NCBI GenBank assembly: GCA_021234155.1
Contig: JAJEKV010000020.1
Span: forward strand, 3,211,275 to 3,275,274
DNA from: Isoetes taiwanensis
Taxonomy: Eukaryota; Streptophyta; Lycopodiopsida; Isoetales; Isoetaceae
Direction: 5' to 3'
Length of the DNA stretch: 64,000 nucleotides
This document shows positions 50,721 through 63,960 of this stretch, one piece after another (the first letter of the stretch is position 1; each line of letters opens with the position of its first letter). The translations under genes and the position numbers were made by a program. Under the pieces are notes generated by a model that saw only the letters and a list, made by a program, of their open reading frames with translations, did no database searches and had not been told where the DNA came from.

Positions 50721-51465
50721 TTAGTTTTTTTGTGTTTTGTCTTGCACAGGTTTGCTTTCTATATTGCGTGGCCACAAACAAGGTGTTCCCACTAGGGGCT
50801 GCCCTAGAAATAGAATGGTGTATATGAATATTGAAGCTGGATAGGTGATTGGCGACTCTATCTAAAAATTGCTTTTGGCATTAAGATATTAATCATATGG
50901 ATGCACATGCAATGTCCAATAACCATACAAACCAACATGTTTGAAAGCACTCAAAACCAAAAGATTAAAAGCCATGTGTAGTTAATTTCAAGAGCCCATT
51001 AGATCAGTAGGAACTATTGTCATAAATTTGAATTGGAGTTATTTTTTTTAACGTCAGAAATAAAAACTCATCCATATAACACCTAGAGAAATAAATGCAG
51101 TTCTCAATCGAGCTCATACCCAAGAAAATGCAAAAATAAGTAAACGTCCTATATACAATTAACAAGTCACAACAACATTTTTTTTTTTTGGAGAACGACA
51201 AACTTTATTGAAACTCCAAGCCAAAAGCAAAATACAAATGCAGAGGCGGGAATAAAGTATATTTGCAGAATGCACCTACCAAGTAAGATTTGAATGCTTC
51301 GTACTATATGGAAATTTCACCAGCACCTTGCATTTAAGGACTTCCAAACAAACTATCTTTTTTATCTTACCACAATAAGGGAAGATAAAATAAGATTTGT
51401 TTAACGTCCAAAATGAAAACATCATCAATACTTTACATTTAAGAATAGAATAGAATAGAATAGAT
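50721..51465. other. Intergenic with reverse-oriented retroposon tails
   Basis: Poly-T runs followed by AACGTCAGAAAT (51042), GGAGAACGACAAACTTTATT (51190), and TTTAACGTCCAAAATG (51398) look like truncated 3' ends of related LINEs or SINEs. (AATAG)n occurs at 51444-51464. Confidence 0.4.
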
Positions 51466-52500
51466 TTTTTAGCGTCCACGGAGACCGATTGGCCTATGGG
51501 ACCCAAACAAAAAAGAGAGTAGCAAGCGTATTACTGACAGGATTAAAAAACCCCTGCCCCGAAGGGTTTTCGAGGGAAAAACCTTAGCAGTAATAAGTAT
51601 GCCGGCATATTTGCACAATTGTATAGGATACAGTTCAATACCGCCCCGGAGGACATAACCGAGTCCGGTAAGGCCCATAACCTCACGGAGGTATGACCCC
51701 AACAAACCCATCGACGGGCGAAGTCAATAACCGATGCAACGGCTGGCCAGGCACTAGTAATCGAACATATCGCTCTCGGATATGGGCAAACGCTGGGCAG
51801 ATCTGGAGGGCATGATATTCATCCTCAATGGCGCTCGGGTGGTGGCAACCGCAAAGTCTTTGCTCTCGTGCTTCGAGCCCAACGTCCCCGTTTCAATCGC
51901 GAGGCTTATGTGCACCCGTCTGCGAATGGAAGCTATAAGTCCGCCGCTTCTTCATGGGCAAACTGTGTACAAGTATCTTGGGTGTGGGCCTCGTGAGTCT
52001 AGGATTGACTTGCTGCTGATAGTGTACCAGCTTAACGTGCGTCAGAGCATCTGCATCCCAGAGCTTGCGAAGGAAAGTAGTATCTAGGTACAACTTAAGT
52101 GTCTTGTGATCTTTCTTTGTCCTTACATGTACGCATCTGTTTGCCTGTACACCCCAGCGTGAGAATCACTGAGCTTGCTTGTCCTTCCAGCAGGATTTCA
52201 GGCGTTGGGGACCCATCGCCATGGCCAAAGCAAGGTTGGGCAAACGTGTATCAGCCATAGAAACCACCTTCTGGAAGTAAATGATATGGCGTTCCAATGC
52301 AGCCCATTGAGGGGGTAGAAAGCCTGTCTCCTGGAGTAGGATCTGGTATGGAACTATGGACTTCACCCCAAGGGCTCGTGCCAAGAAGGCCTTCTGCACC
52401 TGCTCGAGGTCATTCCAGGTGTTGAGAGATATCACCGGACCCCACACTTCTGCCCCATACAAAAGGACAGGCTCGACCAAGGCCCAAAACAAGTGTGACT
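51466..52500 (-). mobile_element. LINE, 3' half (minus strand)
   Basis: The 3' terminus reads, on minus, GGTCTCCGTGGACGCTAAAA plus an (AATAG)n-type tail. Further in, 52166-52492 encodes FWALVEPVLLYGAEVWGPVI and QVQKAFLARALGVK, the thumb/connection region of plant LINE reverse transcriptases. It joins the 5' part at 62172-63150 if the LTR element and one TSD copy are removed; a frameshift lies near the junction. Confidence 0.85.
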
Positions 52501-52505
52501 GGTGG

Positions 52506-54053
52506 TGTGACGTTCCACATATTTATACGCATATTTAAGTATAAATACATGACATGTCACTATGAATAATTATTCATAAGCTAAGGTTAGCTATGTTAAT
52601 AATTAAATTATAAAGGTGGAAACCTAACCCAAAACCCTAATTCGAATTTAGGGCTTATCCTAATATTAAAAAGGGCTAAAATACCAAATTAGTTAATTAG
52701 TGACATGCCACCTGGCTCAAATCGATTGGGCAAGGCAGGGTTTCCATTTTTGGACACCCAAATTAGGGCTTTTGTGCCCCAATTCGAATTAGGAGCAATT
52801 GGAGATGGAGGAGGAGAAGAAGCGCCATGCGCCTTCCGATTAGTCGAGACGAGCGCCCAAGACCGGTTTTGACGGTTAGTCAAGAGGTTACCTTGTTAAT
52901 TTATAGCATAGCCTCTGCAGGGTGTGTCTCTCTGCTTTCTCCTGTGGGTTTACCTATTAGGCTAACCCTTGATTGATATGGTGAGTATTCTCATCTCTAG
53001 TCTCTCAGATGTGCTTTGGTTGATGGTTTAGTAGTTCTTTGCTTAGTTAGCACTACGGAGATGGGGATTACGGGGTAGAGACCTCGAGCCCATGTATTGT
53101 AGTATGCTCCTAGATAGAGCCCTATATTATTCCCATTAGTTGCGGCCTGTGCACAAGAGCCCACCGAGTCGTGGATGCTATGGAATTGCTTAGCACCAGA
53201 GAAGGGACGCAGTGGTGAAGTGGGGGTGGGGTCTTGCACGAACATACAAGGCTCCTGGGACTCCTACAGTGGGCTAGGCCTGATAGCCAGTCACATAGAG
53301 GGCCGGGTATGGGTCTGACACTCCCTGGGTGCAGAGGTGTGACCCGTATGGGGCACCCTGTACTTTGTGTAGATTTAGGGGAGTAAGTCGGCACGGATGC
53401 GGGGTCAGCCGATGCGCACGTATTCTCTAGCTCACCCATGGAACCATTGCGGATCTTTGGAAGGGGACGCTTCCCCGACCTGCCTCATCGGACAGGTCTT
53501 CATGAAACCTGGAGTAGGCTCGAAGGGTGATACCTTGAGTCTGCGTCTCCGGAAGGCTATAGTGATGCCATAGCATGATTCGACTCATCTGCAAAGTGTG
53601 CACAGGAGGGGTGGATGGAGTGGACAACCCTAGCCACTGTTCTATGCCAGCCAACGCCAGGTTATACCTCTGTCTGTTGATCTCTTAAGACCGAGCCGTC
53701 AGTCCATCCTCACAGGAGTCTGAACCAGGGTAGAACCTGGGGTTTGGGGTGTTTTCCTTAGGATTAGATGCATATTCTTTGCCGTTAGTACTTGGATGGA
53801 TGTGCCACCCTTCGTGGTGGTTATTTATATATGATTTATGATGTGTGCTAACATGTATTCACGCTTCCACAACTTAGGAGTCCCATTGAAGGTGTGGGTC
53901 GAATGACACCTCCGTGTCCTTCACCCGGGCATCTCTCTACGGATGGTCCGAGTTAGACGGAGGGCCCTGCTCATGGTGAGCTGATTGCCATGGGAGGGGG
54001 AAATCCCTGTATGTATACGTCCGGAGCGCCGTATATATTCAGGGAGCGTCACA
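52506..54053 (+). repeat. LARD 5' LTR (1548 bp)
   Basis: Matches 60679-62166 throughout. Near the 3' end it carries ~80 bp (after ACCCGGGCAT) that the other LTR lacks. Confidence 0.93.
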
Positions 54054-54054
54054 G

Positions 54055-54066
54055 TGGTATCAGAGC
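54055..54066 (+). promoter_or_regulatory. LARD primer-binding site
   Basis: TGGTATCAGAGC, initiator-Met tRNA type, lies 1 nt after the LTR. Confidence 0.88.
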
Positions 54067-54507
54067 CATGATTCTGGTTGACCGGAATCATAGCACTGAC
54101 CAAATTTCTAACCCGCTAGTTCGGTAGTTAAGTGGGAGTTCAAGCTAGTTGGACTGCCTAACTTCTCGGTGATTTAGTCTTGTGCTAGGTTGATGTGAAA
54201 AAAATTGTGAGATTTAGGAAGTTTAGGGCGATTTTGGAGGGAAAAAGGTGTGACTGGAGGACCCAGGTTTAGATGGGCCATAACTTTTTGCAGGTAGCTC
54301 GGATGAAGGCGAAAATGATTCCAACGGATCGGGCACATCCCAAATACCCTAGGGGGCACGTTTCACGAGGTTAAAATGGCGACCCCAAGGCGAAAAGTCA
54401 AAAGGGGCGCTGCTAGCGGATAGGGTGTTTCTTTTCGAAACTTATTAGCGTATAACGCTAACAGCGCCCCATACGGTCACGCGTATAAAAATACGCGTAC
54501 TTTAAAA

Positions 54508-54560
54508 AGAAAAAAAGAAAAAAAGAAAAAAAGAAAAAAAGAAAAAAAGGAAAAAAGAAA
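54508..54560 (+). repeat. (AAAAAAAG)n simple repeat
   Basis: A-rich 8-bp units separated by single Gs, inside the LARD. Confidence 0.9.
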
Positions 54561-57500
54561 AAAGTTTTTCTCTTTCTGCCCGCGTTTTGAACCCGTGACC
54601 TCCTACTTCCAACCCAACACTCTTTCCATTCTGCTAACTCTCTTTATGTAGTATATGTATATATGTTCTATTCTTTTGTTATACAATCTAATGTTCTGTT
54701 TTGTCTAGTTAGCAGTTCTTTTAAGAAAAAGGTACATCATGGGATTGAACCCCTGACCTTCTGCACCCAAGCCAACACCTTTACCAATAAGCCAACTTCT
54801 TTCTTGAAGGGATATAACCCTTTTTCTATTATAGTACATCTACTTCATATTTAAATTAGAGGCGTGCCTTTGGTAAACCCACGAAGTGGAGGCAGCAACT
54901 CCGCCGGAGCAAGCTCTCTCGCCATAGCCGCCGGAGTAAGCACTCTTGCCATAGCCACGGGCGTCGACCTCTCTCTGCCATAGGCAACCGGATAACTGTT
55001 AACCATATATAAAGCTAGTATCCCCTAGGAATAAACCGACCAAATGACACGACGTAATCTAGCAAGTCCGGCCAACTTGTTATGATAACATCAACTCACT
55101 TGGTGGGACTAATTCCGGAATTTAATTAACGACGGGACAACTCTGTAGAATAGCAGCATGTGTTATATCCGATCTCTTTTCACCCAACCAACTAGGGTCT
55201 GCCATGCAGCACCCCTTCAGACCATGGATAGCTTTAATCCTACCACCCCTCACTACTTCTTCTCAATGGTCGTGTTCTTTTTATGGACCATTTTCCCAGA
55301 CCACGGTACAAACTCTGTAATACGTAGTGAGTGCTTGTGTTAGAACCCCCACAATAATGTGCAACACTTTGTGCCAAACTTCACCATCTATATGGATGTG
55401 ATTAATTGTCTGTGTCACACGCCTGTCAAAGTGATAGCATACCCTCTTTTGGAGTTGTTCTCCCGTACATTCCAATGCCACCCAACCATTGTTGATTACT
55501 CACCTCCTTCTAGGGTACCTAGATAAGGTCCGAGCAAAATGTTTCCAACCATTATTTTAATACCTAAACGTCTTTAGGTTCTGCAAATGAACTTACATAT
55601 TCCCAGGGATTATATGAATATCCCAAAGGACAGTACCACCCAAAGACCTCTCAAGCTAGGTCTCCTCTATTCAGAGATCTTGTGTTCAAGTCTCTGGGGG
55701 TCTGTCATATGTCCTCATGGACGCTGCCAATATGGCATGACATACAAATGCTATCTACCTATCTATCTATTTATTAAAAAGATCCTTGGTGAATTCAATT
55801 CACCATCTTGTCTTAGGACATGAAAGTCCTCTTCCCTAATTATAAGCCATGCACCAAATCTTTACATAAGCTTTTCAGCTCCCTCCCCTTCCTCAATACG
55901 GTTTCTACGTCTATGGCCGACTTTCAATCGTCCGGCCTTTATGCCTAGCACAACGTATCCAATTCACCCTTTTGTTGTGAACTTTATTCAGTAGAGTCAC
56001 CAATTCAATTACTCCTTTACATATCCGTTAACCGTCTTGTAGCTTTTAAGCCGCTATTATATGCTCCTTCTGTTGTCAACCCACCTATCATTGGGGGTTA
56101 TGATTCAACGTTGTCCTACATCCTAGAAATGTTAGTCATTACATTTCTCTGTCGTGATGCTATAACGTTGTTCTGGCATTCCAAATAACTTGACAGCCTC
56201 ATTTAAGCCATAGTCATGACCTAAGAGCGGGTGAGCCTTTGTAAGTTACCTGGAGTCATCAAGGTGCTTGCCTTGTATTTTGTGAGCCTTTTTTACAATT
56301 ACCTACGTTTAATATAACTCGGGCTTGTATGAATGTTCGAGTCCTGTATATGTTAACTTGCACCTCCATGTAACCCATGGCGTCACCTCTGCCTGATCCA
56401 AGTATGGATCATATGGGAAAGCTAGTCTTGGGTGTCTATGCAAGACACATTCGAACATTTAACAGAACCCCACGACCTTAAGCTTTATTCTATTGGCCGT
56501 TGACATTCATTTCAAGTGCCAACTACCACATCATACCCTAGCATGCAACGGATTGACGGTCCTTTGCACTTTTTGAACGTATCTCCAGGCCCTTCATCAG
56601 TAACTTTAGGATACGCTCGTCTTTCTCTCCTTGTGTCGCCACCTACATTACCTCCCCAAGATGTTTATCGTATGTGTACATGGTATGTACATAATAAACA
56701 TATCTCCACATCCCGCAATGCAAGAGCTCTGCTCTAACTTAGCTAAAGTGTAACCTTGGTAGTTCTTTCAAACAAAACCCATTGCCTATGTAACTTTATG
56801 TGGCTCCGCCACCTATTTCCCAAATCGACAGGGGCCGACTCTATGTTGGACTTGTATATGCTGCCTATATTTTGATAGGGTCCCTAGTTATTTCAACCAT
56901 TCCTTTAGTGCCTTATAGTAACTTTAACCCCGTACATAACCTATGATTTCCCCCACGAGATTATGCCATAATTTCGAGGGCTATTACCTCACATGCTGAG
57001 CTTTTCTAAAGGCTTCTTTCGCTAAGGATCCTTTGTATCCTCACTATCGACTATGCTTAGTCACAATTAACCTATTTTTCTTAAGTTATCAGGTGGACTC
57101 CAGTTTTTGATCAGTTTCAAATGTTGTCGTCTTTGGCTCCCTCATAATGAGATGGAGGCATTAAAAATCTCTCGGTCTCTTAATAGGGAAACCCAATGTT
57201 TCAATCTTCGTTAGTAACCGCCATGTAATTGTCCGATTCCCTACCCTCTTACGAGTTCCAAAGTCATAATCTCTAAGGGTCTATGCCTCAAGGCAACGGA
57301 TCCTCCACCTTCTACTGCAGTATCTAGAATTGCTTTCCGCAAGTAGGGTAACTCTTACGATATATGGACTACTGATCGATTTCATCTCACCCCTTCTGAT
57401 CTATACACCTCGTCTTGATTTTTATCGGGACTTGGAATTCCTATGTATTGTCACTTCTCGATTACCCCTAAAGGTATAATCCAAAAAGTCATCGTACTCC

Positions 57501-58985
57501 TTCTTTTCTTCCATTAGGGAGACGCGATATTTTACACATCTTTTTATTCCCAAAACCGCATAGATGCTCTCAGCTTATAATGCTGAAGTAATTCATGGGT
57601 ATCTAGAACCTTTGGGTAGGTAAGCTCTCATTATCGGTTATTCCAACACTGTTCCAACCATCCTCGGGATGTTTTTGAATGTAACATCACCGTATATGCT
57701 AGGCTTACTCTAGCTATTTTTCCCTATTTCAAACTCTTCTCATATCCCTTAGTATGACGTATCTACGATAGTCAACTCTAACTATTGGGATAGCTTGAAT
57801 GCTTATTTCTGGTAAAGCATACCTATCGTATATAAGCATATCATTATGCTTATTCCTTAGACCTTTGTCAAGTAATACTTCACTCGCCTTGTACCTATAT
57901 TCCACCATCTAGCAATATGATATACATCTGAATATCACAATTGACATCACTATAGTATTTGATACTACTAAATCCTTCCTACATCCAGGACCGCTACGTT
58001 GTTATTATATGATATAGTAACATGTGTGCACCAACCCTAAGTCTAGACTCCTATGTAACTTGTTGACATAGGCATCTAGCTATATTCATACTTGCGGCCA
58101 ACTTAATTCCCCAACTTGGTTATCTAGTACCATACACATGTTGTGGTTTCGACACCACTAACCTTACTTTGCCTTCGTCCTCAAGCTCCAGTCATAACTT
58201 CCACAGGGGAAAATGCCAACCTAAGTTCCTTGTGGACATGTTTCATCTCTAGTATAAGAACTCTTATCTTCATTACTTTCGTATTCATATGGAATGTGAA
58301 CTAAAAGTTCTAATATGTATCCTATCTTCTTTTAGTTATGTTTTATTATTAAATGGTCCTTGTACACATATACCAACGCGGAGTTACTCCTCGGAATACA
58401 CACACGATACCAAGTCCAGAACACATCCTCCTTGGTGAGATGTTCATTGTGCGCCTACCTTGTTCATACTCCAGACTTTGGTACATTCAACGTGTCATTC
58501 CAAACTCTCTATATTGAAACGTTGTTTACAACAACTTTCAAGCACCTCTTGTCTCCCACTTGTCGTGTGGGTACATTACTTGCCTTCCTAATGTATCATT
58601 AGTTGAAGGTCAACTTCCCTTCATAATCTAGCTTCACCAAAGATCCAACATACCTTGCCGCTTTTCGATGGTTACGCTGTTCCTACCAATTGTCGTCTTC
58701 TCTTGACCTTATGTGGAAACTACGTTCCACACTATTCTCCAGTCTGTTATACGGCATCTCGATGCTCCCAGCAGACATAACATGTGTCCATTTCCTTAAT
58801 TTATACCATGCATAATGATCATGCATTTCACCAACGTCATTAAGCATATCCACGAGGCTACGTGGTCTTCTTAGTCGTCTATACTCTTGCATCTTTCATG
58901 CCTCAGGAACACAATGTATATGTAATTTTATATGGATCGATATCCTCATACACCATGACCTTCAAGGTCCCATGGGGGGGTGATT

Positions 58986-58993
58986 TAATATAT

Positions 58994-59052
<59 letters not shown>

Positions 59053-59054
59053 TT
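58986..59054 (+). repeat. (TTTA)n microsatellite
   Basis: About 17 uninterrupted TTTA units inside the LARD. Confidence 0.95.
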
Positions 59055-60670
59055 CTCCACCATTCCGCGAATCATACCTCGATTCAAGTAGCAATAGTTA
59101 TAAAGTGTCGGACATGCTATACCTTCACCACCATTGTCAAAACCTACACTTCTAAAGTGATCTTCCTTTCATGAGCTGGGTACTTATAATCCAGTTTCCA
59201 TCTTAGTATAGTACCTCCTTAACATGGTCTATAGTAGATAATCATAAACCACTTCTCCATCAGATATATGGTGCTATATCCAGTCTCCTTCTACATTGTA
59301 TAGCAATCTAGATGCCGCATAATAAATCAATCCTCGTAATTATTAGGTCCAGTATTTCACTTAGATACCAAACATCGTCATACCAATTTTCTCGAGTATC
59401 CATCCAAAATAGGGATATCTTAACACTCCTTATTCCCAACATTCAGCACTTCTACTTCAAGTAGGAGCCCGGGACCTCCTCAGTCATCACCATCTAACAG
59501 GCTCAGGGCAGACCAGGCATGGTTTCGATGCTTCCGCCGTGGACACCATAGTCACAATTGGCCTTCTGTGATACAGGACGATTGCATAGCCATAGCACTG
59601 CCGGATAGCGATCGGGGCGGTACCAATTACGTCGAATGTATATGTCAGCTGTACCTGTGCCCTATAACTATAAGAGTGTCTGTATGTGTGATAAATTTAC
59701 GAAAATAACAATAAAATAAATAAGTAATTCAAATATAAGAATATCGGGACGTCTGGTAAATGTTTATATATGTGTCCTCATGTGACTGTAATCTATGCTA
59801 AAGATAGAGAGTGTGAGTGTGGAAACATTAAAGATAATCGAAAGGAGCAAGTTATTTAAACACATAATCAAATATAATAGAAGGGGATAAGTATGTATGT
59901 CTTACACAAACTTCTGAGGGAATAACAAGACTTAGATAATGTTGTAACAAGGTTATGAATAATAAATGAAGAACGTCTGTCTGTAATTAATATTAAAGTA
60001 TATAGGTCAAAATGGCAAATACAGTACAACATATAATTCTCTTAAGGGGTAACTATAAATGTCAGGGGCATCTAAACACTCACGATAGCAATATATGAGT
60101 TGTTAAAACTGTAACAAAATAGGAAAACAAAATTTAGATGCAAAATTACATTAAGCCTGGCTGTAATAAAATGAATTGCAAAGTCAAGGGAGAATATAAT
60201 AGATATATATACAGAAGTTAATATGATTAGAATGACTTTCTACTAAACAATGCGAGGTTAATAACTCTGTATTATAATATAACAACAAATGGAAGTTCTT
60301 TAGATCCATGCATGTCTTTAATATATAATCAGTTACCTGTATATATAAAAAGAATGATTTCTAAAATAGATAGAATGTGAACTCGTCACCACGAATAAAA
60401 CAGTGAGACTTCCACAAACCTTGACTGTTCACTTTTGACAGTCCTAAGCGATGATCATGTCTGATCTATACCTCTACCTCTTATATTCCAGAGTTATAAA
60501 TTGCACATTACAAGTCATTTCAAACTTAATCACTTTGAACATGACAACGTCTGTGTGACTTATAATCTCACGCTACCTCTTTAAGGAGGGGAGACTTCCT
60601 TCCAATGTATGATGTGTTGCCCTGCAACAAAAGTAGCCTTGATGCTGAGGACAACATCATTTTTTAAGGT

Positions 60671-60678
60671 GGGGAGAA
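60671..60678 (+). promoter_or_regulatory. LARD polypurine tract
   Basis: GGGGAGAA directly precedes the 3' LTR. Confidence 0.8.
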
Positions 60679-62166
60679 TGTGACGTTCCACATATTTATA
60701 CGCATATTTAAGTATAAATACATGACACGTCACTATGAATAATTAATGGCACATTAATTATTCATAAGCTAAGGTTAGCTATGTTAATAATTAAATTATA
60801 AAGGTGGAAACCTAACCCAAAACCCTAATTCGAATTTAGGGCTTATCCTAATATTAAAAAGGGCTAAAATACCAAATTAGTTAATTAGTGACATGCCACC
60901 TGGCCCAAATCGATTGGGCAAGGCAGGGTTTCCATTTTTGGACACCCAAATTAGGGCTTTTGTGCCCCAATTCGAATTAGGAGCAATTGGAGATGGAGGA
61001 GGAGAAGCAGCCGCCAGGCGCCCTTCAGTTAGTCGAGACGGAGCGGCCCAAGACCGATTTGACGGTTAGTCAGTAGGTTACCTTGTTAATTTATAGCATA
61101 GCGCCTCTCTGGGGTGTGTGTCTCTCTCTGGTTTCTCTGTGGTTTACCTATTAGGCTAACCCTTGATTGATATGATGAGTATTCTCATCTCTAGTCTCTG
61201 TATGTGCTTTGGTTGATGGTTTAGTAGTTCTTTGCTTAGTTAGCACTCCGGAGATGGGGATTACTGTGGGGTAGAGACCTCTGAGCCCATGTATTGTAGT
61301 ATGCTCCTAGATAGAGCCCTGTATTATTCCCATTAGTTGCAGCATGTGCACAAGAGCCCACTGAGTCGTGGATGCTATGGAATTGCTTAGCACCAGAGAA
61401 GGGACGCAGTGGTGAAGTGGGGGTGGGGTCTTGCACGAACATACAAGGCTCCTGGGACTCCTACAGTGGGCTAGGCCTGATAGCCGGTCACGTAGAGGGC
61501 CGGGTATGGGTCTGACACTCCCTGGGTGCAGAGGTTTGACCCGTATGGGGCACCCTGTACTTTGTGTAGATTTAGGGGAGTAAGTCGGGCACGGATGCTG
61601 GGTGCAAGCCGATGCGCACGTATTCTCTAGCTCACCCATGGAACCACTGCGGATAATCTTTGGAAGGGGGGCCTTCCCGACCACGCCTCATCTGGACAGT
61701 CTTCATGAAACCTGGAGTAGGCTCGAGGTGATACCTTGAGTCTGCGTCTCCGGATGGCTATAGTGATGCCATAGCATGATTCGACTCATCTGCGAAGTGT
61801 GCACAGGAGGGGCGGATGGAGTGGACAACCCTAGCCATTTATTCACGCCGAGGTTATACCTCTCGTCTGCTGATCTCTTGAGATCGAAAGCCGTGACCCA
61901 TCCTCACGGGGAGGCTGAGGCGGGGGTAGAACCCGGGTTTGGGGTGTTTTCCTTAGGATTAGATGCATATTCTTTGCCGTTAGTACTTGGATGGATGTGC
62001 CACCCTTCGTGGTGGTTATTTATATATGATTTATGATGTGTGCTAACATGTATTCACGCTTCCGCAACTTAGGAGTCCCATTGAAGGAGGGCCGAATGAC
62101 ACCTCCGTGTCCTTCACCCGGGCATGTATACGTCCGGAGCGCCGTATATATTCAGGGAGCGTCACA
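60679..62166 (+). repeat. LARD 3' LTR (1488 bp)
   Basis: Second LTR. It includes a short TGGCACATTAAT insertion near its start relative to the 5' LTR, and many small indels. Confidence 0.93.
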
Positions 62167-62171
62167 GGTGG

Positions 62172-63150
62172 CCCCAGGCAGGCATACAACTCTGCCTTGT
62201 GGCTATTGTTCGGCATGGCATATAGTGCTTTCCAACCCGCCGTGACCCGCAACCTGATGGCAGCATCCCAATGGGTAGTAGTTGAGAACTCGATCCCCAA
62301 GTACTTGTAGGTCAGAGCCACCTCTACGTCTTATCCCTGGTAAGTGAATGAGGGAAGCCTTGGCTGACGGGATGATGAAACTAGCAGCACCCTAGTTTTG
62401 GCCAAGTTAACTCGCATGCCAGTGAATCGGCAAAAAGTGTCAAGAGCATCCAGGTGACGTTGCATGTCCTCTGGAGTATAGGCCAGGAGATCGTCAGCAT
62501 ATATGAGTTGTCGGATTGTGTGATGCATGAGATGGGCACCCGCACCTCCATGCTCAGAGAGCCAATCCTCCAGTTGGTCAATGTATAGGCCAAAGAGTGT
62601 GGGGGAGAGGGGGCAACCCTGAGGCACTCCAATACTACTGATTATCGGCTGTCCTGACGATGTGATACGACCTGAGCATGCCTTGTATAGCCTATATCTG
62701 CATTACGCAAGTCAAGGGGGTCCCTACTACCTTGATGCGTCCCATAGCTTTGTCGCGGGACAACGGGTGTGTCAAAAGCTTTTGCAAAATCCCTTAAACA
62801 ACAAGATGTGTTTTGCGGGCGATCACCGCTATCCTCAATCAATGTGCGCAGAGTGAAGATATGATCAATGGTGGAATGCCTGGGCCAGAAACCTGCCTGT
62901 GTAAGAGCTCGCACATCAGCCTCCTCTGCCCATATTGTCAGCCGCTGCTCAAGGATGCCAGCCAACAGTTTTGCAAAGAGAGAGCTGATCATAATAGTAC
63001 GGTAGTTGGCCGGGCATTGAGGGTCCCCTGCCTTGTATATGGGCACAACTCTACTAGTGGCCCACTGCAAGAGGAAGCCTTCTTGCAATGCTTTATTGAA
63101 CAATGCCATGAGGACAGGCACCAGTGGAGGCCAAAAATCAAAATCAAAAT
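62172..63150 (-). mobile_element. LINE, reverse transcriptase core (minus strand), 5' truncated
   Basis: The minus strand reads ALFNKALQEGFLLQWA..RVVPIYKAGDP..NYRTIMISSLFAKLLAGI, then GFWPRHSTIDHIFTLRTLIE, motif A DFAKAFDT, motif B MPQGCPLSPTLFGLYID, catalytic LIYADDLLAYTPE, then FCRFTGMRVNLAKT and YKYLGIEF. This is a non-LTR retrotransposon polymerase. The frame breaks after motif A (62660-62760) and near 62180. Endonuclease and ORF1 are missing, so the copy was truncated at insertion near 63150. Confidence 0.92.
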
Positions 63151-63169
63151 CCAACCAAAAATCATACAA

Positions 63170-63629
63170 ATATCATTACAAGAGTAAAGAAGCTATTCAA
63201 CGAGAACACACTGAAACAAATGTGTACCTTAAACCTATGCATAATTGAATCATGGTGAGCATCTTTCTTTGCTTTACCCTTAGATTTTTCATTCACTTTT
63301 TGTCTAGATGATGTTTTCGCTAGTAGTTCCATATATGTGATTTATCTTTGCAGGATTGTGCCTTTCTAGAAGTAGCCAAGAGATGCACATCCAGAGTTCC
63401 TATTAGTACTTCTTAATAAAAGTTGTAATAAACCTATACCTAATGTGTCACGATTCTAACATCCTTCTTTTCCGGCGATTTGAGGGAGGAAATGAGATGG
63501 CACAATCAAAGCCATCCATGGGCGATGGAAACATGGATAGAGGCAACAAAATTTGGGGTAAATGATCTCAGCCATTGATTAGAAAATGGAGCAAGAATGT
63601 TGACCATAGAAATTTTTAAAAAAAGGTGC
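63170..63629. other. Intergenic, no gene seen
   Basis: AT-rich stretch with short chance frames only. Confidence 0.5.
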
Positions 63630-63960
63630 CTAAAAGTACAAATCTATATTAGAGAATCTAGAGGAATGTTAAGAGAGTTATAAAGAATATAGAGGAACCT
63701 CAAGAGAATATAAAGGAATCTTAAGGGATTTCGTTAAGCTTCCTCTAGATTCCCTTGAAAGTTCCTGAGATTCTATGAAAATTCTATTGAATTTTTCAAG
63801 GAACGTTGCAAAATCCAGAGAAATTTTCATAGAATTTAGAGAGTCTTGGGGAACCTAGGGAATCCTATTTTAGGGACCTTAAGCAAATCTAGGGGAAACT
63901 ATATAAAACTTTAGGGATTCTAGGAAAAACTTTCAGAAATCAGAGGAAAGTGTAAGATTA
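63630..63960 (-). repeat. Degenerate GAATCT/AGATTC repeat tract, second locus
   Basis: AGAATCTAGAGGAA, GGAATCTTAAGGG and CCTCTAGATTCCC motifs match the 34817-36260 family, mostly in the opposite sense. Confidence 0.65.

Larger units (their letters stand above)
54067..60670 (+). other. LARD interior, non-coding
   Basis: There is no protein signal. It includes an AAAAAAAG array (54508-54560) and a (TTTA)n run (58986-59054). About 54850-59680 is C/T-rich on the plus strand with short ORFs only. Confidence 0.75.
52506..62166 (+). mobile_element. Large non-coding LTR retrotransposon (LARD-type), complete
   Basis: The 9661-bp element is flanked by GGTGG (52501-52505 and 62167-62171). LTRs begin TGTGACG and end CGTCACA. 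The PBS TGGTATCAGAGC is at 54055-54066 and a purine tract GGGGAGAA at 60671-60678. The 6.6-kb interior (54067-60670) has no gag, protease, RT or integrase; no open frame in it exceeds ~100 codons. It must have been mobilised in trans. Orientation is plus by PBS and PPT. It split a LINE. Confidence 0.95.

Noticed and set aside
50796-50815. CTGCCCTAGAAATAGAAT shared with 23008-23026
   Set aside because: The ~18-bp match has no extension on either side. It is probably chance or a minor repeat.
54067-60670. Hidden gag-pol in the LARD interior
   Set aside because: All frames were scanned by eye for RT (YxDD), integrase, protease (DTG/DSG) and zinc knuckle signatures. None was found; a profile search would settle it.
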